This document shows positions 56,814-64,000 of a stretch of DNA of 64,000 bases, piece by piece. The translations under genes and the position numbers were made by a program. The number at the start of each line of letters is the position of its first letter. Positions within the stretch are counted from its first letter, which is position 1. Under the pieces are notes generated by a model. The model saw only the letters and a list, made by a program, of their open reading frames with translations, was not told where the DNA came from and searched no databases. This DNA comes from Acidimicrobiia bacterium (GTDB taxonomy: Bacteria > Actinomycetota > Acidimicrobiia > Acidimicrobiales > Aldehydirespiratoraceae). The DNA lies in contig QIIW01000082.1 in assembly GCA_003231645.1 (NCBI GenBank), forward strand, positions 1 to 64,000. Direction: 5' to 3'.

Positions 56814-57022
56814 TGGACGACCCCGAGGCCTACGGCGAGGTGGAGGTGAGATTCATGCCGCCGTTCCAGGCCGTGAAGACCTACACCTGCCCCAACTGCA
56901 ACCGCGACATACTGCCGGGCACCGGGCACTGGGTGGTGGTACCGGTGGGTGAGCCCGACCTCAGACGTCATTGGCACCGGGGTTGCTGGGACGGACGCAA
57001 GACCCGCAAGCGGCCTCGCTGA
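56813..57022 (+). CDS. Small zinc-ribbon-like protein of actinobacterial type
   Basis: A 69-residue protein with CPNC (TYTCPNCNRDILPGTGHWVV) and a later HWHRGCW, which together look like a zinc site. The same layout is known in short actinobacterial proteins often labelled ATP/GTP-binding protein, for which no function is proved. It ends in a basic tail, GRKTRKRPR. Start ATG 56813 overlaps the previous stop; an ATG at 56795 would be in the same frame but inside the upstream gene. It ends 6 bp before the convergent yraN. Confidence 0.7.
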   Translation: MDDPEAYGEVEVRFMPPFQAVKTYTCPNCNRDILPGTGHWVVVPVGEPDLRRHWHRGCWDGRKTRKRPR

Positions 57023-57028
57023 CCCCGT

Positions 57029-57406
57029 TCAGAACGCACTCTCGATCACCTCGATGCGCGGACCCACCACGCTGGCCACATCGAATCTCAGTCTCCCGTG
57101 GAGGCCGTGGGAGTCGAGCCAACTCATGGCGGTGCGGCGCAGGAATCGCTGTTTGCGATGGTCGACCGCCTCGAAACCGACACCGAATCGGTCGCTGGAT
57201 CTGGTTTTGACCTCACAGAAGACGATCTCGTCGCCGCGGGTGAGCACCAGATCGAGTTCTCCCCCGCGAACCTGCCAGTTGCGGTCGAGCACGACGTAGC
57301 CGCCTGATTCATAGTGGCGAGCCACCAGAGACTCGCCCCATCTGCCGAGGGCAACACGTGATTTGTCCACGTCCGCCAAGCTAGACCTGGCCTGCGACAG
57401 TCTCAC
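57029..57406 (-). CDS. yraN: YraN/UPF0102 family protein (endonuclease-like fold)
   Basis: The 125-residue protein has the UPF0102 motifs: ALGRWGESLVARHYESGG near the N terminus, RNWQVRGGELDLVL (the Gly-Glu-x-Asp catalytic-like motif), and VFCEVKTRSSDRFG (Glu-x-Lys), with AVDHRKQRFLRRTA. The fold is that of restriction endonucleases and Holliday-junction resolvases, but its biological role is unproven. The likely start is an internal GTG at 57370 (VDKSRVALG) or ATG 57406. In actinobacteria it usually lies between rplS and comM, as here. Confidence 0.88.
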   Translation of the reverse strand: MRLSQARSSLADVDKSRVALGRWGESLVARHYESGGYVVLDRNWQVRGGELDLVLTRGDEIVFCEVKTRSSDRFGVGFEAVDHRKQRFLRRTAMSWLDSHGLHGRLRFDVASVVGPRIEVIESAF

Positions 57407-57463
57407 CCGGTGGGAGACCGGAGCCCCGGATTCGATCCATACCGGGATGGACCCGGCGGTCGA

Positions 57464-57811
57464 TCAGTTGAAGCGCTTTTCCTTGACCTTCGCCGCCTTG
57501 CCGACGCGGTCACGCAGGTAGTAGAGCTTGGCGCGGCGCACGTCGCCACGGGTGGCAACCTCGATCTTGTCGATCACGGGGGTGTGGAGCGGAAAGGTGC
57601 GCTCGACGCCGACGCCGAAGCTGACCTTGCGGACGGTGAAGGTCTCGCGGACGCCGCTTCCCTGGCGGCGGATCACAACGCCCTCGAAGAGCTGGGTACG
57701 GTGGCGGTTGCCCTCCACGACCTTGACGTACACCTTGAGCGTGTCGCCGGGCGCGAAGTCGGGGATGTCGTCGCGTAGGTTCTGGTTGTCGATCAGATCG
57801 GTGGGCTGCAT
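57464..57811 (-). CDS. rplS: 50S ribosomal protein L19
   Basis: Ribosomal protein of 115 residues at the 30S-50S interface. Motifs: [55 protein letters not shown], and [17 protein letters not shown] at the end. ATG 57811 is preceded by GGAG at 9 bases. Its leader can form a long-range stem that covers this site (see findings). It follows trmD after 124 bp, longer than other gaps in the operon. Confidence 0.97.
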   Translation of the reverse strand: MQPTDLIDNQNLRDDIPDFAPGDTLKVYVKVVEGNRHRTQLFEGVVIRRQGSGVRETFTVRKVSFGVGVERTFPLHTPVIDKIEVATRGDVRRAKLYYLRDRVGKAAKVKEKRFN

Positions 57812-57935
57812 CGCACGGCGCTCCGGCGGGAGAGAATGAAGAAGAAGGCGGGCTCACAGACCCGGGCCGACGCACGAGTCTAGAGCGCCGGTGACGAGAC
57901 ACCACCCTGCGACAAGGCCGGCCTCGGGTTTGCCG

Positions 57936-58685
57936 TCAGGCCGGGTCGGCGAGGCCGAACTCCTCGAGCAGGCGGCGATCTCCCGAGGAGAGCCCGCCAC
58001 GCGCCTCGATCAGATCGGGACGGTGGTCGATGGTGCGGCGCAGTGACTGGGCCCGACGCCAACGCTCGACCCGACCGTGATCACCGGAACGCAGAACCTC
58101 GGGCACCCGCCAGCCCCGGAACTCGGCCGGCCGGGTGTAGTGCGGGTATTCGAGCAGGCCGTCGCTGAACGATTCGTCGCCGGTCGAGGTGGGGTTGCCG
58201 AGAACCCCCGGCACCAGCCTGCCAACCGCCTCGAGCACCACCAGTGCGGCGACCTCACCGCCGGCGAGCACTACGTCGCCGACCGATATCTCCCCGTCGA
58301 CCAGATGTTCCCTGATCCGTTCGTCGATACCTTCGTAGCGCCCACAGAGCAGCGAGAAACCGTCGAGGGCCGCCAACTCCGTCGCCATCTCCTGGTCGAA
58401 GACCCGACCGGACGGCGACAGGTAGTAGAGCGGTCGGGGCGGGTCGGCCGTCTCGACCGAATCGAACAACGGCTCGGGCTTCATGACCATGCCGGCACCG
58501 CCGCCGAACGGCGCGTCATCGACCGTGCGGTGGGGGCCGGTCGCCGCGTCACGCAGGTCGTGGACTCTCACGTCGAGGATTCCGTCGCGGCGTCCCCGCC
58601 CGATGACCGACTCGCCGGCGAACGAATCGACCAGGCAGGGAAAGATGGTGAAGATATCGACCCGGAGTGGGCCACGACCGGTCAC
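57936..58685 (-). CDS. trmD: tRNA (guanine-37-N1)-methyltransferase
   Basis: Methylates G37 next to the anticodon to prevent frameshifting. The knotted SPOUT domain has DDAPFGGGAGMVMKPEP, SLLCGRYEGIDERI, GEISVGDVVLAGGEVAALV and the HYTRPAEFRGWRVPEVL loop with the conserved substrate residues. Length 249 is normal. Start ATG/GTG at 58685 overlaps rimM's stop by 4 bases. Part of rpsP-khpA-rimM-trmD-rplS. Confidence 0.97.
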   Translation of the reverse strand: MTGRGPLRVDIFTIFPCLVDSFAGESVIGRGRRDGILDVRVHDLRDAATGPHRTVDDAPFGGGAGMVMKPEPLFDSVETADPPRPLYYLSPSGRVFDQEMATELAALDGFSLLCGRYEGIDERIREHLVDGEISVGDVVLAGGEVAALVVLEAVGRLVPGVLGNPTSTGDESFSDGLLEYPHYTRPAEFRGWRVPEVLRSGDHGRVERWRRAQSLRRTIDHRPDLIEARGGLSSGDRRLLEEFGLADPA

Positions 58686-59149
58686 GACCGCTCCAGATCG
58701 AAGAGTCCCTCCGGCACGTCGACCACCACACGTTCGTTGGGATCGACTTCGGTGATGAACCTCACCGGAACGAGTGCCCCCGAGTCGAGTTCGAGGATGT
58801 CGGACGCCGGATTGTCGAGCACCCTGACGACGGTGCCCCGCTCCAGGCCAGTCTGGTCGACCACCGTCGCGCCGATGAGTTCGTGAACCCAGAGTTCGTC
58901 GGGATCCTCGATCGGTTCGGCCCGGAGAACCAGACCGCGAAGAGCATCGGCTTGCTCGCGACTGCCGACCTCCTCGAACACGACGATGTGGCCGCTCTTG
59001 TGGGGGCGCGACGAGACGACGGTGAGGACACGGTCACCCGCGTGCAACACCGATCCGGGGGAGACCCGCTCGGTGCGGTTGGATGTGAGCACGACCATGA
59101 CCTCGCCACGGAGACCGTGGGAATGGGCTATGCGTCCGACGTCGAGCAT
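58682..59149 (-). CDS. rimM: 16S rRNA processing protein RimM
   Basis: Needed for 30S maturation near the 16S 3' domain; binds S19. Of 155 residues, the N-terminal barrel has LDVGRIAHSHGLRGEVMVV, and the PRC-like C-terminal barrel has ELWVHELIGATVVDQTG, then LDNPASDILEL and VPEGLFDL. ATG 59149 is chosen because the open frame above is antisense-like upstream of khpA's end. It is 4 bp after khpA. Confidence 0.94.
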   Translation of the reverse strand: MLDVGRIAHSHGLRGEVMVVLTSNRTERVSPGSVLHAGDRVLTVVSSRPHKSGHIVVFEEVGSREQADALRGLVLRAEPIEDPDELWVHELIGATVVDQTGLERGTVVRVLDNPASDILELDSGALVPVRFITEVDPNERVVVDVPEGLFDLERS

Positions 59150-59153
59150 CAGC

Positions 59154-59411
59154 TCAGTCGACGAACTCGACCTCGATCTTGGTGTCGGTGTCGGTGTCGG
59201 TGTCGTGGCCGGCAGCGCGCACGACGGTGCGGATGGCCATGGCCACCCGGCCGCGCTTGCCGATGACCCGACCCATGTCGCCATCACCGACGGTGACATC
59301 GAGACGAATACCCGAGGCGTCCTCGCTCATGGCAACACCCACGGCGTCGGGATCGCCGACAATCTGTTTGACGACGTATTCACAAACCGTCTTGGCCGAG
59401 TCAGCGCTCAT
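59154..59411 (-). CDS. khpA: KH-domain RNA-binding protein KhpA
   Basis: A small RNA-binding protein of 85 residues located between rpsP and rimM as in most Gram-positive genomes. Its KH domain has the G-x-x-G loop in GRVIGKRGRVAMAIRTVV. An unusual DTDTDTDT stretch near the C terminus is encoded by four tandem GGTGTC hexamers (59181-59204 on the plus strand). ATG 59411 overlaps the rpsP stop by 4 bases. KhpA with KhpB regulates cell-wall and division mRNAs in other species. Confidence 0.92.
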   Translation of the reverse strand: MSADSAKTVCEYVVKQIVGDPDAVGVAMSEDASGIRLDVTVGDGDMGRVIGKRGRVAMAIRTVVRAAGHDTDTDTDTKIEVEFVD

Positions 59412-59782
59412 TGCGCGGCCGCCTCTTGGCCGGAGGTTTCGGATTCGACGGCAGCATCGGCCTCCTTGGCGATCTGCTTGGCCGATTTCCCGGGGGGGGC
59501 GGCGGGGACGGCAGAGTCGGTGGCGACGCCGGTATGGGCCTCCCACGCGCCGGAGATCTTCAGGAGCTTCTCGACCCGCTCGGTGGGCTGCGCGCCCTCC
59601 TTGAGCCAGTAGAGGGCTCGGTCGTTGTCGATCTTGATGACCGACGGGTCCTGGCGGGGCTCGTAGGTCCCGAGGATCTCGATGAAGCGACCGTTGCGGG
59701 GGGAACGGGCGTCGGCGACGACGACCCGGTATGTCGGTTGCTTTTTCTTACCTACCCGCACGAGACGGAGCTTGACGGCCAC
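59408..59782 (-). CDS. rpsP: 30S ribosomal protein S16
   Basis: Ribosomal protein of 124 residues. The N-terminal 80 are standard S16 (AVKLRLVRVGKKKQPTYRVV, RFIEILGTYEPRQDP, RALYWLKEGAQPTERV). The remaining 40 form an Ala/Pro/Glu-rich tail beyond the core. GTG 59782 is the start, preceded by GAGGAAC. A G-run of eight bases at about 59492-59499 encodes part of the tail and could be prone to indels. First gene of the rpsP-khpA-rimM-trmD-rplS run. Confidence 0.95.
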   Translation of the reverse strand: MAVKLRLVRVGKKKQPTYRVVVADARSPRNGRFIEILGTYEPRQDPSVIKIDNDRALYWLKEGAQPTERVEKLLKISGAWEAHTGVATDSAVPAAPPGKSAKQIAKEADAAVESETSGQEAAAQ

Positions 59783-59831
59783 TTTTGTTCCTCGGTGTTT
59801 CGCTGGAGAAATTCTGGGAGAGTTCACGGAC

Positions 59832-59853
59832 GCGCGGCCAAGGGCAGCCGCGC
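59832..59853 (-). terminator. GC-rich hairpin between ffh and rpsP
   Basis: A perfect 7-bp inverted repeat, GCGCGGC / GCCGCGC, with an 8-base loop lies 8 bp after the ffh stop. There is no T-run after it on the minus strand, so it would at most be a weak or Rho-dependent terminator, or an attenuator before rpsP. Confidence 0.35.
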
Positions 59854-59860
59854 CGACCCG

Positions 59861-61291
59861 TCAATTCAATCCGGGTAGGCCACCGGTTTCCAACCCCGGG
59901 AGCGACAGCGGTTTCTTGAGCACCTGTGCCGGCCCCTTCGGGGTGGTGCGGCCGCCGCGACGTTTCTTGCCCTTCCGGGCGCGGTTCTTGCCCTTGATCT
60001 TCTTGGTACCGAATCCCGAAAGCTGTTTCATCATCTTTCGCATCTGGCCAAACTGATCGAGCAGTTGCTTCACGTCGGATGGTTGCAGCCCGCATCCGGC
60101 GGCGATGCGACGCCGTCGCGAGCCGTCGATCGTGTCGGGGTCGAGACGCTCGGCCGGGGTCATCGAATGGATGATGCCTTCGATGCGGGCGAGTTGATGA
60201 TCGCCGATCTCGACGTCGCGGGCTTCCTTGGGGAGCCCCGGCATCATGCCCATCAGATTGGACAGCGGACCCATCTTCTTGAGTTGCTGCATCTGTTGCA
60301 GGAAGTCCTCGAGCGTGAACGTGCCTTCGAGCAGTCGTGAAGCGGCTTGTTCGGCCTCTTCCTTCTCGTAAGCCCCCTCGGCCTTCTCAATGAGCGTCTC
60401 GATGTCACCCATGCCGAGGATTCGGCCGGCCAGGCGGTCGGGGTGAAACGTCTCGAAGTCGTCGAGTCTCTCACCGGTGGATACGAAGGCGATCGGACGT
60501 CCGACCACCTCCTTGACCGAGATGGCGGCGCCGCCGCGGGCGTCACCATCGAGCTTGGTGAGGATCACACCGTCGAGCGACAGGGTGTCGTTGAAAACCC
60601 GAGCGGTGTTGACGGCGTCCTGACCGGTCATGGCGTCGATGACCAGGAACGTGTAGTGAGGATCGACGGCACCGGAAATACGACGGATCTGATCCATCAT
60701 TTCCCGGTCGATGGCGAGCCGTCCGGCGGTGTCGACGATCACGACATCACGGCCGGTGCGGGTGGCCTCGTCGATCGACTTGGACGCGACCTCGACCGGA
60801 TCGCTCGGTTCGGAGAAAACCGGCACCCCGATCTGCTCTCCCAGCGTGCGGAGCTGTTCCACCGCCGCCGGGCGCTGGAGGTCGGCGCCGACGAGCAGCG
60901 GATTGCGACCCTGCTTCTTGAACCAGCGAGCGAGCTTGCCGGCGTTGGTGGTCTTGCCGGCACCCTGCAGGCCCGCCATGAGCACCACGGTGGGGGGCTT
61001 CGACGCGAAGGTCAGCTTCATCGACTCGCCGCCGAGGCTCGTGGTGAGCTCCTCGAGCACGATCTTCACGATCTGCTGGCCCGGGTTGAGAGCCTTCGAG
61101 AGGGCCTCACCGCTGCATCGCTCGCGGATTCGTCCGACCATGGCCTTGGCCACATCGAGATTGACGTCGGCCTCGAGCAGGGCGAGCCGAATCTCGCGGA
61201 GCGTGTCGTCGATATCGTCCGGGGAGAGCTTGCCACGTCCTCTGACGCGGCCGATTATTCCCTCGAAGCGGTCGGAAAGTGTCTCGAACAT
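59861..61291 (-). CDS. ffh: Signal recognition particle protein Ffh
   Basis: GTPase of the signal recognition particle that brings ribosomes to the membrane. The 476-residue protein has Walker A VLMAGLQGAGKTTNAGKLA, DTAGRLAIDREMM and TKLDGDARGGAAISV for the NG domains, and a Met-rich M domain (LEDFLQQMQQLKKMGPLSN, NLMGMMPG) that binds signal peptides and 4.5S RNA. A basic tail with KKIKGKNRARKGKKRRGG is added. ATG 61291 fits. The receptor ftsY lies 93 bp upstream. Confidence 0.97.
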   Translation of the reverse strand: MFETLSDRFEGIIGRVRGRGKLSPDDIDDTLREIRLALLEADVNLDVAKAMVGRIRERCSGEALSKALNPGQQIVKIVLEELTTSLGGESMKLTFASKPPTVVLMAGLQGAGKTTNAGKLARWFKKQGRNPLLVGADLQRPAAVEQLRTLGEQIGVPVFSEPSDPVEVASKSIDEATRTGRDVVIVDTAGRLAIDREMMDQIRRISGAVDPHYTFLVIDAMTGQDAVNTARVFNDTLSLDGVILTKLDGDARGGAAISVKEVVGRPIAFVSTGERLDDFETFHPDRLAGRILGMGDIETLIEKAEGAYEKEEAEQAASRLLEGTFTLEDFLQQMQQLKKMGPLSNLMGMMPGLPKEARDVEIGDHQLARIEGIIHSMTPAERLDPDTIDGSRRRRIAAGCGLQPSDVKQLLDQFGQMRKMMKQLSGFGTKKIKGKNRARKGKKRRGGRTTPKGPAQVLKKPLSLPGLETGGLPGLN

Positions 61292-61384
61292 GGTCGGGTC
61301 AGGCTACCGGCCACCGCGGCGGGGGCGTGAGGCCATCCGCACCTGACAGGGCCGGCGCAGTCGTCGACGATCGCGTCCGGGGAA

Positions 61385-62504
61385 CTACTCGAAGAGGGCT
61401 TCGACGAACTCGTCGGGGTCGAAGTCGATCAGATCGTCGATGCCTTCGCCGAGACCCACGAGCTTCACCGGCAGTCCGAGTTCGGAATGGATCGACAGGA
61501 CTATTCCACCCCGGGCCGATCCGTCGAGCTTGGTGAGGATCACGCCGGTGACATCGACCGCCTCGGCGAACTGGCGGGCCTGCGACAATCCGTTCTGGCC
61601 GGTGGTGGCGTCGATCACGAGCAGCGTCTCGGTGACGGTGCCGGCACCCTTCTCGGCAACTCGGCGAACCTTGCGCAACTCTTCCATGAGATTGGTCCTG
61701 GTGTGGATTCGACCGGCGGTATCGGCCAGCACCAGATCGGCGCCGCGGGCCGCGGCCCGCTCGACGGCGTCGAACACCACCGAGGACGGATCGGCCCCAT
61801 CGGCGCCTCGAACAATGTCGACGTCGCTACGGCCGGCCCACATCGTGAGCTGCTCAGCCGCCGCGGCGCGGAACGTGTCGCCCGCCGCCAACACCAGCTT
61901 GCGACCGGCGCGTGACTGGCGGGCGGCCAACTTGCCGATGGTGGTGGTCTTGCCGACGCCGTTGACGCCGACGAACAGCCATACCGCTGGACCACCTTCG
62001 GTGTGCAGTGACAGCGATCGGTCGAACCCGCCCAGCCGCTGCTTCAGGTCGGCCTTGACGAGTTCGGCGAGGGCGGCAGCGTCGTCGATGCCGTCGATTG
62101 CCGCCGCGGCCCGGACCGACTCGATCACATCGGTGGCCGTGGCCACGCCGGTGTCGGCGCGGATGAGGGTCGAGCAATTCCCATGTCTCTTCGTCGATTG
62201 TTCGACTGGTGAACACCGATCCCAGGTAGCCCGACAATGAGGATCGGGCCTTGGAGAGACGTTCACGGAACGACGGGCGTCCCGTGGCTTGGGCGACGAT
62301 CTCCTCGACCACCGTTTCCTCGGCCGGCCCGACCGACGATCCATCGACGGCCGTCGTCGACGAGTCGACCGAACCGGACGGCGGGGGGGTCGTCGGCGGG
62401 CGCTTCTCGGCCGGCGGGCGGGAGTCGCGATCTTGCAGGAAGAAGTAGGCCGACGCCCCCACCAGGAGCAGGGCGGCTATGGCGATTGTCAGTACGAGGA
62501 ACAT
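61385..62504 (-). CDS. ftsY: Signal recognition particle receptor FtsY, reading frame interrupted by a small indel
   Basis: The N-terminal part starts at ATG 62504 with a membrane anchor (VLTIAIAALLLVGASAYFFL), an acidic/proline linker, then the helices RLSKARSSLSGYLGSVF and TIDEETWELLD. At about 62168-62174 the frame breaks: the N-terminal frame goes into PHPRRHRR, whereas the frame beginning TLIRADTGVATATDVIESV continues through the entire NG domain (VGVNGVGKTTTIGKLAA, DTAGRIHTRTN, TKLDGSARGG). The distance between the conserved Trp and the IRAD motif is two residues shorter than usual, so a five-base (or two-base) deletion is most likely. FtsY is essential, so this could be a sequencing or assembly error, or a real lesion with a second copy elsewhere. 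Confidence 0.85.
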
Positions 62505-62558
62505 GCCCGGTCGATCCTACAGGCCGGGGGTGTGGCGACCGGCCGCCACCGACCGTCC

Positions 62559-63986
62559 CTACTTGGTGCCGAGCACCACGTTGAGGGTCACCGGATTGCC
62601 GTCGCGCCTGACCACGAGGGTGGCCGAGTCACCGGGCCGGTAGAGCTGGATCTGTGCGGCCAGGTCGGACATGGAGTTGATGGTCTCGCCGCCGGCGCTC
62701 ACGATCAGATCCCCGACTTTTAGACCTGCCTTGGCGGCCGGCGAACCCGCCACCACATCGACCACGCTGGCCCCTTGGCTGCCATCGGTCGGCGTCTCAC
62801 CCTTGATCCCGAGGAATCCAAGCTGAGGTGACTCACCCGAGACGATGCGACGGGCTATCAGGTCGACCGTCTCGGACGGGAGGGCAAAACCGACCCCGAT
62901 ATTGCCGTCGGTGCGACCGTCGGTGCGGATGGAGGTGTTCATTCCGATGACACGACCCTCACGATCGGCCAGAGCCCCGCCGGAGTTGCCGGGATTGATG
63001 GGTGCATCGGTCTGGATCATCCTGACCGGGCCCTGGTTGTTGACATCGGATCCGGCGTTGTTGATACGATCGATGGCACTGACGATGCCGGCGGTCACCG
63101 TTTGATCGAGACCGAACGGACTACCGATGGCCACCGCCAACTGGCCGACCTCGACCGTGTGGGCCGGTGCGAACACGGCCTGTACCATATTGAGCCCGGT
63201 CGGGTCGACCTTGATCACGGCGACATCGCGACGGGAATCTCCGCCGATCACCCGGCCGGTGACGACAGCCCCGTCGGCGAAGGTGACCTGGACGGTCTGG
63301 GAGCCGGCGGCCACGTGATTGTTGGTGACGATGTAGCCCTTCTCGGCGTTCCAGACGATCCCGGACCCTTGGCCGAGATCGGTCTTGACCAACACGACCG
63401 AAGGCGCAACCACGCGGGCGACATCGGCGACCGGTTCGTCGGATGACCCACTGCCGGCCAGCGGACCGGCCACGTCGGGCAGGGTGGGTGTCGGCGCCGC
63501 GGTGGTGCCGGCGGCGGGCATGACCACGGGCTGATTGGCGGCCGTGGCAGTGGTGTTGCCCGAGTTGGACACAAAATTGCCGGCTGCGAAACCGCCGCCG
63601 AGAAGCGCGAATACCGCTACGACCGACGCCGCCACCCTCCAGCTTCGACGGCGCGGCGGAGGCGGGGCTTCGACGGCCGGGGGTGAGGGTGGGGCGAGAG
63701 GCGGCCGACCGGTTGCACCGGAGGGGGGAACGCTGTCGGCCGGCCGAGGGGGAGTGGCCGAGAATGGGGGCGCGGGCCGCTCGCCGGTGGGGGGCGCCTC
63801 ACCGAACACCGACCTCGGCGAACCCCACTCGGACCGAGACTGGACCACGGCCGCGCGTCCCGGTGGTGGCGGCGGCGGGGCCAGACCTGGGCCCGCCGGG
63901 CGGTCGGCGACACCATCCCTGCACGGGATGGAGACGGTAGCGGCAGGGGGGTGCGCCGCATCGCCCTGATTTGGCGTCGCGTTCAT
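62559..63986 (-). CDS. HtrA/DegP-type serine protease with PDZ domain
   Basis: A membrane-anchored extracytoplasmic protease of 475 residues. It has a Pro-rich cytoplasmic N terminus (about 110 residues), one membrane segment (RVAASVVAVFALLGGGFAAG), a Thr/Ala/Pro-rich linker, and a trypsin-like domain with the triad in TNNHVAAGS, RRDVAVIKV and NPGNSGGALAD. A single PDZ domain is C-terminal (GFLGIKGETP to the end). It handles misfolded proteins outside the membrane. It starts at ATG 63986, 14 bp from the right edge, so its promoter is mostly outside. Confidence 0.93.
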   Translation of the reverse strand: MNATPNQGDAAHPPAATVSIPCRDGVADRPAGPGLAPPPPPPGRAAVVQSRSEWGSPRSVFGEAPPTGERPAPPFSATPPRPADSVPPSGATGRPPLAPPSPPAVEAPPPPRRRSWRVAASVVAVFALLGGGFAAGNFVSNSGNTTATAANQPVVMPAAGTTAAPTPTLPDVAGPLAGSGSSDEPVADVARVVAPSVVLVKTDLGQGSGIVWNAEKGYIVTNNHVAAGSQTVQVTFADGAVVTGRVIGGDSRRDVAVIKVDPTGLNMVQAVFAPAHTVEVGQLAVAIGSPFGLDQTVTAGIVSAIDRINNAGSDVNNQGPVRMIQTDAPINPGNSGGALADREGRVIGMNTSIRTDGRTDGNIGVGFALPSETVDLIARRIVSGESPQLGFLGIKGETPTDGSQGASVVDVVAGSPAAKAGLKVGDLIVSAGGETINSMSDLAAQIQLYRPGDSATLVVRRDGNPVTLNVVLGTK

Positions 63987-64000
63987 CGCTCCGGCGGGCC

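Noticed and set aside
62160..62180. Programmed +1 frameshift in ftsY
   Set aside because: Skipping one base would restore the frame but leave the protein two residues short between the conserved Trp and IRAD; no stop codon or stimulatory element stands at the site, so a small deletion is simpler.

Overview
The window is GC-rich bacterial chromosome packed with short intergenic gaps and overlapping start/stop codons. Gene content points to Actinomycetota and most plausibly class Acidimicrobiia: a tiny bL37-type ribosomal protein gene, an acyl-ACP desaturase, a FliA/WhiG-type sigma factor, and the actinobacterial order rplS, yraN, comM, dprA, xerC, sigma factor, rpsB. The class is an inference from these genes; no rRNA or tRNA gene is present to confirm it.

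Left part (1-12.8 kb): tatD and metG, then an apparently interrupted gene that reads better as one selenoprotein of the glycine/proline-reductase B family (in-frame UGA followed by a perfect hairpin at SECIS distance). Next come rsmI, a DUF192 gene, an acyl-ACP desaturase behind two tandem TetR-like operators, ychF, bL37, an amidohydrolase, a two-gene ADP-forming acyl-CoA synthetase whose beta ORF carries a truncated DCC thiol-oxidoreductase domain, and a queuosine-salvage protein.

Middle (12.9-31 kb): a nucleoside uptake and salvage district. A BMP lipoprotein, one ABC ATPase and two permeases are followed by adenosine deaminase, an M16 peptidase, uracil phosphoribosyltransferase and, on the other strand, adenosine kinase. 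This district also holds at least four gene remnants shortened by internal deletions (PhyH dioxygenase, a TetR/SDR divergent pair, an enoyl-CoA hydratase). pepN and a metallophosphoesterase close it.

Right part (31.2-64 kb): almost all minus strand, read from right to left: htrA, ftsY (frame interrupted), ffh, rpsP, khpA, rimM, trmD, rplS, yraN, then comM, dprA, xerC, the sigma factor, a degenerate-M23/lipase fusion, rpsB, tsf, pyrH, frr, cdsA, dxr, rseP, ispG, a small membrane protein, a terminator, rimP, nusA, ylxR, infB, rbfA, truB, ribF and ribE-ribBA-ribH. This is core translation, secretion, membrane-lipid, isoprenoid and flavin machinery. NusA and RpsB carry unusual tandem-repeat C-terminal tails.

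The most rewarding item is the selenoprotein at 2237-3184; the most unusual protein architecture is the M23-like/alpha-beta hydrolase fusion at 50002-51681; the most unusual genome-level pattern is the cluster of deletion-riddled genes at 18.1-19.3 kb and 25.6-26.0 kb. Family assignments come from motif recognition by eye and memory of the families; no search was run.
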